From Apium graveolens (lineage: Eukaryota > Streptophyta > Magnoliopsida > Apiales > Apiaceae), in NCBI RefSeq assembly GCF_009905375.1, contig NC_133655.1, positions 41,330,422 to 41,394,421 of the forward strand: a stretch of 64,000 nucleotides of DNA, in the 5' to 3' direction. Positions 34,093 through 45,228 of the stretch are shown here, one piece after another. The number at the start of each line of letters is the position of its first letter. The stretch's first letter is position 1. The position numbers and the translations under genes are program-made. The notes under the pieces were generated by a model, which was given only the letters and a program-made list of their open reading frames with translations, had not been told where the DNA came from and ran no database searches.

Positions 34093-35021
34093 CCACTTAG
34101 AAACAAGGGCAATCTGGTAATTTACTAACTCTCTTTTGACTCACTCATTCCTTTTCTTTTTACTCAAATGCAACAAAATTCAAATATAAAATATATCTCT
34201 CTCGGAAACTCGAGAATTATTGAAAATGACAATTTTAACACGTAGGTCCCGAAATTAGCTTTTTATCCATTACTCATAATGAATTTTTGAGCGAACGGTT
34301 GATTTTATATGAATTTCGCAAACTTGCTTTAATAAATATATTTTTCTCATAAAATCAATTTAAAAAATGCAAAGATCAACAATTAAATTCACTCATCATT
34401 TTTAAAAAGTCTCTAGGACCTTTACAAAGATAACAGAACAAATCCCATGTTTTTATCTTAATCGAATGATTTTATAAAAATGTATTAAGGTTAATTAAAC
34501 CTTTACTTAAATCACGTAATTCCTTTAAAATTCACAAAATTGACACAGAACACGCAGTCATGCATACAATCAAGCAATCACACATATACAGTCACATAAT
34601 GACTCAGGTCTGATTATAAAATTCATCCTTCCTTATTCTTTATTCTCTTTTACGTGTATCGGGTCATGTTCAGCCTGACGGCCCGACGCTCAGCATTTTG
34701 ATTACGCTTCTCAATATCTTTACCAATCAACACGTCACTTAGGACGAAATACTTTATTTACTCATTCATTCATTCAATCACATAATTCATATTTTATATT
34801 CTTTAACTCCATATTAGGACGGGTTCCGTTCTATCTGACGGCCCGACACCACAACTTATCTTTTAAGCTGACTCTTTAAATTGGAACGTTTTTATCTACG
34901 CTCCTAAACTCTAGTATACAGATAAGACAAATAATCATCACTTAATCACATAATTATAATCACATCACATAACACACTCTTTATTTACTTAATTACGACG
35001 CAAAATTCCTCAGTCGTCACA

Positions 35022-35026
35022 GAGGT
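35022..35026. repeat. Target-site duplication GAGGT, right copy (Tekay B)
   Basis: Identical to 21497-21501, directly abutting the LTR end at 35021. Confidence 0.9.
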
Positions 35027-36523
35027 AGTTTTTCTTCAAGATTTCTACATACTTCTTTGTTTATTATGGGGAAGTTGCAATTGCTTTAATCTTGTTTCTC
35101 CAACTCCATTTCTGCAACAATGCTCACAAACTTTCTAACAGTGTACAAATCGGTAGCTCTCTGATGGACATGGTTGCAAAATTCAGAGATTCTGCAACAT
35201 TTGATGTCATGTTTGAGTATCTATTATTTGGTGAATACACTTTTGACCAGTTCTCATACCCAACCTCTTGTAAAAAGTCATGGACTCTACTATCAACTTT
35301 CCGTAGTTCTTGCATGTGGTACTTAATTTTTTTCAAAGTGTAAGCATTTGTCGCAGTGAGGAATGCATCATTTATTTTCATCAAATTCTTCGTAAATTTG
35401 CTCTTAATGTTTCCAAGAAGATGAAAGGCGCAAAATACGTTTGGTACTTCAGGGTATAATTTATTTCTTCCTTTAATGATGCTTTCATACCGGTCTGATA
35501 CTATAATCATCTCATCCCTCCCACCATATGCTTTTCTGAACTTTCCAAAAAATCATTCACATGCCTTAATATTTTCCGAATCAACTACAACAAATGCTAG
35601 TGGAAATATTTTTCCCCCTATATCTGCAGTTGCTACAACTAATAAAGTACCTCCATACGCTAATTTTAGAAATATTCCATCAACCACTACAACAGGTGTG
35701 TAATATTTCCATCATTTCATTAAAAATTTCAAAGAAACAAATACATGGAGGAAACAAATATTTTCAGTCAGTTGTAATTCTACTACTGAACCCACTTTGA
35801 AGTAAAAAACATATACATGTAAGTATATAGCTCAGCAAATGATTCTGTTGCATTGCCTCTTGTAATTTCTGGAGCCTTTTCTTTTGATCTCCAAACTTTG
35901 TTATACTTCACTTCCACATTGTGATCATGTTTCATATATCTGATTATATCCGCAACATTATATCTTGTATTTATGTTGTTGAACTTCTTTTTGATAAAAT
36001 TTGCTATAACACTTGTTATTGCTTGCTTCCGACTCTTAAACCTTATCTTCAAATCACAGGTATGATTATTGAATAGCTTTCGAATTATATACTGATCCGT
36101 TTTTCCATTCCCAGATGCTCGCAACAACCACTTACAATTCTTGTCAACACATATGACAAAGTACTCATTTATACACGAGTTCTTCACCTTATACTGAAAC
36201 TTATTCTTTATAGCGTATAGACTTAAAACCATATGCAAAGTTTCTTTGTCTCTTTATTTTTGAAACATCAACAACTCTTTAATGCAACTATTGGTAACTT
36301 CTTTATCCCAACAAATTTTTAATACATCATAATCTTTAGTTTCTTCAAGTGGCATCGCCATCAAATGGACATAAATTTGCTCAACAAAATCAATATAATC
36401 AGCAACACTATTTTTACTTGTTTCATCACCTCTATTATAAGAAAAATTTGATGAGACACCTTCTATATTTCCAAATTCTAAAGGTAAATTGTTTCCTATC
36501 AATTCTCTTTGATTTGAAGCCAC
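35027..36523 (-). pseudogene. MULE transposase, N-terminal DNA-binding and catalytic part
   Basis: It begins at ATG 36523 (MASNQRELIG). After an in-frame TAA at 36254 the frame continues with a plant MuDR-type N-terminal zinc domain (FVICVDKNCKWLLRA...NNHTC) and WRSKEKAPEI. After two TAGs near 35785 comes the transposase core: VVVVDGIFLKLAYGGTLL and GKIFPLAFVVVDSEN (first catalytic Asp region), then IIVSDRYESI (second Asp) and CAFHLLGNIKSKF, ending with NMTSNVAESLN. Stops after this point (SL*ALLQKW, TSP**TKKY) show decay. The reading direction continues through GAGGT into 21501, where SWIM and zinc-knuckle motifs follow. Mutator-superfamily transposases cut and paste DNA flanked by long inverted repeats. 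I could not find those repeats. The 5' side is cut by an LTR fragment at 36569. Confidence 0.8.
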
Positions 36524-36568
36524 AGAATTTTGAAAATTTCTGATTTACGTAATTATGCATAGAGGATA

Positions 36569-37483
36569 TGTGACGCCCTCCAAACTCGGGTTAGTAGTTT
36601 GGGGTTCACAACACACATATAATATATAAACCTGAATATAAAATATTATATGCAATGAACCTTCTTTACACAAGCACGGATCACAACAGGTTAAATATGA
36701 AAACAAGCCACATCCTTAACTTTTATTACATCTTTTCAAATCCCAAATAGTTTAACTTACAACGGATAGTGAAATTATTCTTACAATCTTGTATAACTCA
36801 ACTACAATATAAAGCTCTTGCTAGCTCGATCCAACTCAACCTGAAATCCTAGCTCGCACACTAGACTGGGAACCCTGGCTACCAACAATTTCTTTTTTAA
36901 CTATAAAATCATACAAAAGATTCGCAAGAGTGAGCTAACTAGCTCAGCAAGTCATAATAGTAATAACTGAGGTCAAACAATGATAAATTAAAATAATTCA
37001 GAGGAATCAAGTTTCTTGTTAAAAAATCATTAGAATTGGATACTAATTTTACATTTGAAAACCAAGGTTAGGCTGCTGATCAGTCATGTACTAACCCCGA
37101 GTTAGGGACACGCCCCTGCTCTATAAACCGGATCCAAGGCACACATTGGCCTAATTCGACCACGAATCTGGTCTGACCACGAATCTTGTCCACATAAAGA
37201 AAACTAATTAATTCTAAAATAATTAAATATGATAAACATTGTAATTTAATAAAATAGAATCATGATTAACATTAATAAAACATTTATCTCAGAGTATAAA
37301 GTAATTCATGAGTATCACCAGGGTTTATCAAGGTATATATATGAAGAAGGACTTCAAGCCAGTTGAAGAATCAGATATAAGATGAACAATGGTTCAATGA
37401 TTATACAAGTTGTGGATCTTTGATGTCATAAGGTATTATAGGGTTTATAAATTTCTGTATATTCAAGTAATTATGGTTCAGTG
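36569..37483 (-). repeat. Tekay-type LTR fragment (3' end of an LTR)
   Basis: TGTGACGCCCTCCAAACTCG at the left is the reverse complement of a Tekay LTR end (GGGCGTCACA). The internal landmark CTCAGCAAGT, shared by Tekay B and C LTRs at a similar distance from the end, is at about 36941. The fragment is cut at 37483 by the next LTR. It is diverged from Tekay B. No primer-binding site is visible to its left, so it would be a 3' LTR or a solo/truncated LTR. Confidence 0.7.
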
Positions 37484-38300
37484 TGTAACGCCCCCAAATC
37501 CGGGGTCAGAGGATTTGGTCGTCACTATGAAACCTCAATCCAAAATAACCTGTTAAATCAATAAATGAACGCTAGCGGAAGATATTTATCATTTATGACC
37601 CCAAACTAATCCAAGATCTTTTAAGGTTACAGTTCTAGAAACAAGAAATCCAAATTCCACAAATAAATTTTCACTTTCATTTAAAACTCTTTTCAATAAA
37701 TTCCAAACTCAAAGCTAAACCCCCTAGTATAACTTCGAAAAGAAGTATACTAGGCCCAACTATAAAATACACAACTATAATATAATATAATATAAACAAC
37801 TTAACACAATAAAACTTACACTAGTCCGCAAACCCTGCTTTGACTTGACCAGGATAACTCAGCTTAACTTGATTGGCATACCTTTGAATGTTAGGATGAT
37901 AAAATCATGGAATTTCAAAAAGAAAAGAATTTGATACCATAATGGGACCAAAATATGAATTTGAGAAAAAGTATTGTTGAAATAAAGAATAACTGGGAGA
38001 TCAATATGACCAAACGAACATGGTATTGCGTGTCCAAATTAAGACACTACTAAAGGTTGTTAACCTTCATGTATTCACAACACACACAAGTGATGGCGTC
38101 CCATCCAACTCCTATCACACATACATGTATACCTTGTGTCCCCTATAGTTAGGGTTGTTCATCTCAGTCAGAATAAAAAAATATCAAAGGAATTCAAAAT
38201 CAAATGAATAAAACTGGAAAGATTTTAAAGCTGATAATTCTGAAGGAAATGAAGTCCAGAGAACAAAATTCTGGCACAAAATGAATAAACGGGTGTTGGG
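37484..38300 (-). repeat. 3' LTR remnant of Tekay C
   Basis: 37484-37836 aligns with 38709-39066 with scattered differences, including the AAGTATACTAGGCCCAACTA block. Further right the match becomes poor, though a fragment near 38015-38110 still resembles the middle of a Tekay LTR. The exact end is unclear. Confidence 0.65.
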
Positions 38301-38708
38301 GAATATATCTTCTAACTGATATTTCTTTTTAAGAGAAGTCAAAAGAATTTATAGAAAGAGAAGGTATTTCCAAAGTCTTAATATTTATCTTCTATTTGAT
38401 CTCTTCTGTTGACTCATCGTCCAATTATAGACACTTCTTCATGTTCCAAGGATATCAATAATCTTCATCATCATCGAATCCTAGTAGCCTCGAAAGGTTC
38501 CACAATAGAAGTTTGGCAACTTCCAGGAGTTCCATCCAGCTCAGCACAACCATCTCAAACAAATACGCCTTATCTTAACTTACTCGTTGGTACTATATCC
38601 AATAGTCCAACAGGAACTCGATATGAGCTCAAGCGTCCTCACATAGCTATACACACTCCTACACACTCTCGTTTCTAGTTTACTATAACCTCAGCTCTGA
38701 TATTAACC
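38301..38708 (-). other. Internal leader remnant of Tekay C with primer-binding site
   Basis: Between the two LTRs only leader-like sequence is left. It resembles the leader of Tekay B just before its primer-binding site (ATAGTCCAACAGGAACTCG here, ATAGTCTAACTCAACTC in B). The primer-binding site at 38694-38705 reads TAATATCAGAGC on the minus strand, a decayed initiator tRNA-Met complement. No gag-pol remains. Confidence 0.6.
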
Positions 38709-41140
38709 TGTAACACCCCCAAATTCGGGTTTAAGGGATTTGGTCATCACTATGAAACCTCAATCCAAATTAACCTATTTAATCAATATACAAATGCCAG
38801 CGGAAGATATTTATCATATATGACCCCAAACTAATCCAAGATCTTTTAAGGTTACAGTTCTAGAAATAAGAATTCCAAATTCCATCAATAATTTTTTCAC
38901 TTTCTTTTAAAACTCTTTTCAATAAATTCTCAATCTCAAAACATAACCTGTTAGTATAACTTCCGAAAGAAGTATACTAGGCCCAACTATAAAATACATA
39001 ATTATAATATAATATAATATAAACAAACTTTACACAATAGAACTTACACTAGTTCACAAACCCTAGACCAACCACCTTCCAAAAGCTTCTTCTTTGCTTC
39101 CTTGAATTACGCAGCTAAACAATGCAAGCTAATCATCACTGAAGGTTAAAGTTAAAAACAGGAAAGTATGAGCGGAAGAAATGCTCAGCAAGTTCATTAT
39201 AGTAAATATCGGGTCATTTTGATATAAAACCGACATCTGCAATAACGCAGAACATTTTAAAATTATAATTGCTGAAATAAAAAATTTTAGTCGAGGAACC
39301 CCATAATTGATTCCTTAATTGTATTCAAAACCCTTTTACTATTTTCAAGCGAAATGCTTCAGCAATACTTTGAATCTTGACGAGAATCAAACTCGTAAAA
39401 CAGTGTTTACGGAAATATCGTAAACAACAATAACAAGAAACAATGATTATGGATTGAATCATAAAATTTACTCAAAACTGAACTCTTGATATTAATATTT
39501 ATTTTTTGTCATATCAAATTAGATATCAATACGAACTTTAATGCTCACAACATCCCATACTGAAGTCAACATCAATCATCTATACTAATACCACCTTTGA
39601 TATTTAACAACAACGTAAGTATTAGCATAAATCAGAATCTGAATCAAAACTGCATTTTACCATTATTCCAAAATAGAAACAGTTGATAAATCATTTATTC
39701 AATGAATATCAAAAATGATATGATAAATTAGATTGGGATCATTCTCCGACGGACGTACTATCACATGCTGATCAGCCCGTGTGATAGCACTGAGTCATGA
39801 TTCATAGAAACATGACCCCAAAAACACGAGTACTCAAACAAAAGGCAATATACTTGCCTGTGGAAAAAATTGTGTCATAATATTCCATATAACACTTAGA
39901 AATAGCCCTCCGATGGACCGTCCGTCCCGGTGACTTACGCAATTATGATCCAATCTTAAAACCTTTTATTGAAAAAGGGGTCATAATAATTGACACCCGA
40001 AATAATTTTTATTCCCCCATTCACTTTGGCAGGAATATTCGCAACCAAATCACTTTCCTCAAAATCCAACACATTTGTAAATCCAGTAAGTTGATAAGTA
40101 AAATCACTTAGCTATTCTGAACATAGAATAACATAAGAGTGCTTGAATAAACAGAATCATTTAATTCAGCGATATGTAAAACATTTATCTATTCTGAACT
40201 GAGAATAGGGAAAGCAATACTTGCATAAGAAGGTTTAAAATAAATATCACTTGAACAATAAGTGATGATAGGAATACTTGCCTTTGGGTTTTAGCAGTTA
40301 GTCACACTCGCAATGATGCATCTATTCTGACATTCTGTCTGAAAACATCTATGTCCTTCTTTTCAGCACTTTATTGATATGCTGCTCCTGCGATTGCTAG
40401 AAACGAGACATCCCATATCATTCCATCTTATTCTTTATCCAACATTTTGTCCCGATCAACTCGAGAGATCCACATCTATAATTAAAAGATATAACTTTAA
40501 TCGCCTAAACGATAATCACTCGATGAACTGCGCGTCAAAAGCCTATCGTCTACCCATACGAAAGCCCATACATAAATATAACAGACAATCACATGACTCT
40601 TGATCCACATACACACATAATTCACATAGTACATAATCACATAACTCTTATCACATAATTCATATCACATATGACTCGGTTCATTAAAAGGTTCGACTCG
40701 GTATGTTTAAAACTAAAATTGGGTCAAAATATGATTTATCGATCAATAATTGACTCAAAATGACTTATAAAATAAGCGACCTTTCGAAAAAAAAGAATTT
40801 AGGTCTCGAAAGTATTTTTATTGAAAGCGGAATATTTTTCTGAGTCTAGAGGCGTTCGTTTTGTATTAAACGGACGAAAGGTTGATTTAATATGAATTTT
40901 TGAACATTTTTCAGAATTAAAACGGGTCTCCGAATCATTTAATAATTAAATAATAGGGCCCAAACACCCGAAAATAATTTTATAAGAATTATCGAGCCTG
41001 GAAAATAATTTTAAATAATATTTTAAAATTCAAAACTATTTTTCAGAATTTTTAAATCAATTTAAATAATTAGATCAATTAAATAATCAATTAAAATTAA
41101 TTAATAACTAATTAAATTAGTTAATCAATTAATATTTATA
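38709..41140 (-). repeat. 5' LTR of Tekay C, first segment (left of the Tat insertion)
   Basis: It starts TGTAACACCCCCAAATTCG and carries the CTCAGCAAGT landmark at 39185 and two stretches where a GATCAGCCCGT motif recurs, as in Tekay B. There is no H3-like exon at the position where Tekay A and B have one. No coding region. It continues at 51561. Confidence 0.75.
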
Positions 41141-41712
41141 TGTTATGGATAAAAAACTAAGGTTATTATTTGCTGTATTTATTACTAAGATTCGGGAGCT
41201 CAAGGCCTTTAATGGATGCTCTCGTGTATCGTAGCTTAATTCTGCCTTTACAAGATGCCTACATATCTCTGTGAATTAGAGAATCAAGCCAAAAAACATA
41301 GTTCTGATTTATGGGGCGAGACCCCTTATATAGATGTTGAGAGTCCTTGAATTGGACTTGGTATAGGAGACTTGGGTGGCAAGTCTCATAATTAGAATGG
41401 ACTTTGGAGTCCTAGATAGTAGGAAACTGATTCCTTATCCTTTTAGGTCCCCTTGAGGCCAATCTACAAGGATTTATATCCCCACTAGGACTTATCTTAA
41501 TAACTGTTTTCCTCCTTTATTTATTAATTATGAAATTAATAAATAATCAGGGTTTTTGGGCCTTCTTTGTTCCATCAGGCCTGATCTGGTACATCAGGCC
41601 TGATCAATGTGTTGACCTTCTTGATCTGAATATCATACATCTTCTTATTGGGCCTAGCATCCTACACCTTGCAATATTTATTTATACAATCAAGATTTAT
41701 TTATCCCTATCA
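41141..41712 (-). repeat. 3' LTR of the Tat element (572 bp)
   Basis: It runs from TGTTATGGATAAAAAACTAA to CCCTATCA and pairs with 50989-51560. By eye the two LTRs differ at roughly twenty positions, with no net length change. Confidence 0.95.
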
Positions 41713-41730
41713 TTTGCCCCCCAACTTTTG
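41713..41730 (-). other. Polypurine tract of the Tat element
   Basis: CAAAAGTTGGGGGGCAAA on the minus strand directly precedes the 3' LTR start TGATAGGG. Confidence 0.9.
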
Positions 41731-41827
41731 GGAAACATTGATTAGGTTTCGCAAAAGTTAAGTCTATTCATTCTCTTACAGAGTTTCGTTTTTGTGTAAA
41801 GCGTGGAGCGACCTACACATTTACAAC

Positions 41828-42125
41828 GATTTTTCCTTTATTTCTGGATTTTTCCCTAATTTTCTGGGATTTGTCCCTAATTTTCTGGATTTTCCCTTAT
41901 TTTCTGGGATTTATCCTAATTTTCTGGGATTTATCCTTAATTTCTGGATTTTCCCTAATTTTCTGGGTTTTCCCCTAATTTTCTGGGATTTATCCCTAAT
42001 TTCTGGATTTTTCCCTAATTTTCTGGGATTTATCCCTAATTTCTGGATTTTCCCTAATTTTCTGGGATTTATCCTTAATTTTCTGGGATTTATCCTTAAT
42101 TTCTGGATTTTCCCTAATTTTCTGC
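41828..42125. repeat. Tandem repeat array, about 39-bp units (TTTCTGGGATTTATCCCTAA type)
   Basis: Alternating short modules TTTCTGGGATTTATCCCTAA and TTTCTGGATTTTCCCTAA repeat for about 300 bp. Any open frame here is a by-product of the repeat. It is part of the 3' untranslated region of the Tat element, a region known to gather tandem repeats in this lineage. Confidence 0.85.
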
Positions 42126-42432
42126 CTTAAAATCGATCAGGATGTATAAAAAATCGGTCAGGATGTATACAAAATCGATCAGGATTCCTGACTGATTTCG
42201 ATCAGGATCCTGATCGAATTAGCTCAGAAACTTACATTCTGGTCGACAGGATTCCTGATCGATTTCGATCAGGACTCTGATCGAATTGGCCTTCAAAGTG
42301 ACACCCTAGTCGACTGATACATGGGCTTAATAGACCAGGATTCCTGATCGATTTCGATCAGGATTCTGATCGAATTAAGTGGCTTTCTACCATTCTGATC
42401 GAATAGAATATCGATCAGGACTCTCTTCTGTG
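42126..42432. repeat. Palindrome-rich CGATCAGGA/TCCTGATCG region
   Basis: Many CGATCAGG and CCTGATCG copies face each other (for example CGATCAGGATCCTGATCG near 42199), giving nested hairpins of 15-20 bases. It grades into the 79-bp tandem repeat. Confidence 0.85.
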
Positions 42433-42690
42433 TCGATCAGGACTCTGATCGATCTTAGGGGATTTCTTCCCTCCTGTTCGAATGAGATATCGATCAGGAT
42501 CCTTTTTTGCGTCGATCGGGACTCTGATCGAACTTAGGGGATTTCTTCCCTCCTGTTCGAATGAGATATCGATCAGGACTCTCTTCTGCGTCGATCAGGA
42601 CTCTGATCGAACTTAGGGGATTTCTTCCCTCCTGTTCGAATGAGATATCGATCAGGACTCTCTTCTGCATCGATCAGGACTCTGATCGAA
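42433..42690. repeat. 79-bp tandem repeat (3 full units and a partial fourth)
   Basis: Units start at 42433, 42512, 42591 and 42670 with TCGATCAGGACTCTGATCGA (one base changed in the second). Each holds GGGGATTTCTTCCCTCCTG and GAGATATCGATCAGGA. Units are nearly identical. The array ends about 145 bp upstream of the TATA box of the antisense gene. Confidence 0.95.
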
Positions 42691-42833
42691 CCAATTTAAA
42701 ATTCTGGTCGATTTTTGACCTTTCAAATTCCACAGGAGTTTCTAGATTATTCCTGATATTTCTGGTTGATGGGCTTTTAGGTTGGGCCTGGCTAAATGGG
42801 CCTAGAAACGCCTCGTATCCCGAGCTTTTCGCC

Positions 42834-42840
42834 TATATAA
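42834..42840 (+). promoter_or_regulatory. TATA box of the antisense gene in the Tat element
   Basis: TATATAAG lies 170 bp upstream of the ATG at 43010. It is followed by a CT-rich leader (TCTCTCATTTTCTCTCATAA), the usual arrangement of a plant promoter and 5' untranslated region. The direction is opposite to the retroelement transcript. Confidence 0.65.
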
Positions 42841-43009
42841 GTGTAGTGTGAAGTGAGAATCCTTATTTCACCTCACATCTCTCATTTTCTCTCATAAACC
42901 TCTCTAGAATTCTCTCCCTTTGAGAAGGCGATTTCCGGCGACCTCAGCCACCGCAGCTCCACCTTTCTCAGGTTTTTCTGGGTTTCAAGCCTTCAACCGA
43001 AGCATATCA

Positions 43010-44862
43010 ATGGCGGATCGTGACTTGGCTCGTTTGCAGAAGATGAATGTCTCTAAGAGAGGTACAAACATTCAAATTCAATCTCCATATACTTCCCTAC
43101 TTGATATGATTAACTCGAGGGGTGATGAATATCCCTCTCTATCTGAGTTAGATTCGTATAATCATGGTAACACCTTTCATGAGTTAGATGGTAGGATAGA
43201 GTCTATGAACACCCTGTACAGACTTCCACCCCACCTTAGGATTACTCCAGCCGCCCCTGGGGATAGGACTTGTAATTGGGAGGGGGATACTTTGTTTATC
43301 TATCGAGGAGCCCTGACCGCGGGTCTCAGGTTCCCATTCCATGAATTTATTCCTCGCTTACTTGCAGATGTACAAAGTAACCCTTGTCAACTCCCTCCTA
43401 ACGCTTAGAGGAACATTATCTGTTTTATGGTCCTTTGTCTTAGAAACAATTTTCCTCTTTCCGTAGCTGTCTTTAGGAAAGTTTTCCAATTCTATAATAG
43501 CGCCATGAGTCAACCAGGTTGGGTTTTAATTCGTCAACGGCCCAAAATCCCTCATATCTTCGATAGTAATTCCATAGTTGAGAATAACCCTAAATGGAGG
43601 GACGAGTTTGTGAGGCTGACCTGGGTTGGGGGTGATTGGGCCACACTCTTCCGTAGGCCCTTTTGCAAAGTGTCAGATGGGAGTCCACGTAGCATCAGAT
43701 TATCTGATGAGGAGGAGGTGGCCTACCAAGCCTTAATTTCGGATGATGGGAAAACAGACACCTAGACCCTTTTAGAGGAGTTTTCCTTGAAGAAAGTTGG
43801 TCTCTCTCAGGCCAGTGATAAGGGTAAATTTATAACTGGATAACCATTTTTCCTTCCCTTTAATTGTAACATTTTATCTCTCCTGCAATTTAATATTCTT
43901 TCTATCTTTCTTTTTCAGCTTGCGAGGCCATCAATAATGTCAACAGGCCCAAGGAAGGGGAGTCAGGCCGCCAGAAGAGGGCCAAGCTAAACAAGGACCC
44001 CAGGAGCAAACCTGACGGTCCTTCTTTTCTTAAGCCCCACGTCCCGGTGGTCGAGTTGGGGGACGATGTGGATCCTCCACTTAAGGCACATTCCTTCAGG
44101 CCTAACTGGGGCTTCAGGAGGAGCGATACGGTGGTTGGATCCACCAAACATGCTAAGGATTGGTCGTACCATTCCATCACTCCCCATGACTTTACTGACA
44201 TTGTTACGGGAAGTGATATCGAGACTATTGAGCTTCTGGGTTCTCAAGCCCAAGCTGCGGTAACTTTCTTTTTTCTCTTTTTCTTTGAATCCCAACCTTT
44301 TCGTATTTCAACGAACTTGTGCTAACTCATACATATTTCTTTGCAGAGTAATACCTACTTCCAGGCGGCCCTCCACCAGGCTAGGTCCTGGAAGGGTAAC
44401 TCAGATGGGTTTGAGAAGGAGATGAAGAAATGGGAAGAGAGAGCCAAGGTCCTGGAGAAGAAGCTGGACACGAAGAAAGAGGAGCTGGCTAAGGCTTATT
44501 CCGAGCTGGTGAAACTTAGGAGCGATAAGGATAAGCTGATTAATGACTACATGGATTCTGACAAGTTTAAGAATCTCATGGAGATTCATGATGAGGGTCT
44601 TTATTCCCTACAGTTTACTCAGGGATGGGATGCAGCCATAAAGGCGGTTTCTGAGAAGCACCCGGGCTTAGTCGATCCTAAGGACTTTATAAGTCCCGAG
44701 CAGGCTGAGTCGGAGGACAGCATAGACGCCCTGTTCAACTCCCCTCAGCCAGATGATCGCATCTTGGATCCTAACACTGCTTCTCCTCCCGCTTCTCCTG
44801 CGAAGGATGCTGAAGGCGCTGATAAGGAGCAAGAGAATGAAGGCTCCCACATGGAGGAGTAG
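43010..44862 (+). pseudogene. Antisense spliced gene of the Tat element (Transposase_28-like protein)
   Basis: Three exons on the strand opposite to gag-pol: 43010-43823, 43919-44259 and 44347-44862. Introns are 95 and 87 bp with GT and AG ends (TTTTTCAG and TTTTTGCAG acceptors), and phases agree (1, then 0). The reading would give about 556 residues. Exon 1 has AGLRFPFHEFIPRLL, CFMVLCLRNNFPLSVAVF and QPGWVLIRQRP, resembling the plant PF04195 family (Transposase_28, putative gypsy-type transposon). Exon 2 has Lys/Arg-rich then NWGFRRSD. Exon 3 is a coiled coil (KKWEERAKVLEKKL) with an acidic tail. Two in-frame TAGs (43406-43408, 43763-43765) break exon 1. ATG 43010 (MADRDLARLQ) is the first ATG after the TATA box. 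Extra antisense ORFs are known in Tat elements; their role is unknown. Confidence 0.75.
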
Positions 44863-45228
44863 TTTTTCTGTTCTGTAATTTTATCCTTAACTTATGTCCG
44901 GACTTTTGCTTGTATTAAAACTTATTACCCTCCGGGGCTATTTTATATGCTACTTTCCTTATTTGCATTCTCTCCTTTATTTTTCCGATACTTTAATATT
45001 CAAACTTGGCTTAATGGGCCACACAAGTATTATCACAACTCAAACATCCATAGGTTAAAATAATTTCGAACTCTTCAATTTCAAGTCTGGTTTTCCAAAA
45101 CCTTACATAATATGGGTTCGACCCTGATCTATAATAGCTAAAAAATAAAAATCCTATGCAAACAAAGCTTCAAGGTGCTTTTAAACCTACTTGTCACAAT
45201 GACAAGTGAGAATCGTACTTCGACCATC
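44863..45228. other. Convergent 3' region between antisense gene and integrase
   Basis: Non-coding. It would be the 3' untranslated part of both the antisense gene (plus) and of pol (minus). Confidence 0.5.

Larger units (their letters stand above)
21502..35021 (-). mobile_element. Tekay-type Ty3/gypsy element B, complete structure, inserted in a MULE gene
   Basis: 13,520 bp with LTRs at both ends (5' LTR 30791-35021, 3' LTR 21502-24959 in minus orientation), primer-binding site, leader gene, gag-pol, polypurine tract and a perfect 5-bp target duplication GAGGT. The host target is a Mutator-like transposase gene, whose two halves join at the duplication. The polyprotein has one frameshift, three in-frame TAG stops and a damaged chromodomain, so this copy is not autonomous. 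The 3' LTR has lost 773 bp that include the likely promoter. Confidence 0.95.
30791..35021 (-). repeat. 5' LTR of Tekay B (4,231 bp)
   Basis: It begins TGTGACGACTGAGG (35021) and ends GGGCGTCACA (30791) on the minus strand. Unlike the 3' LTR it keeps the block 33860-34675, which holds a TATA box and a long pyrimidine-rich transcript leader (a GA-rich tract on the plus strand at 33925-34078). The leader gene exon 1 lies 340 bp before its end. Apart from that exon there is no coding sequence. Confidence 0.95.

Noticed and set aside
41792..42130. 112-codon plus-strand open frame rich in FPNFLGF repeats
   Set aside because: It is a by-product of the tandem repeat array, with unit-long periodicity and no non-repetitive sequence.
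42433..42690. CRISPR-like array
   Set aside because: The repeats are directly tandem with no unique spacers, and the context is a plant retrotransposon.
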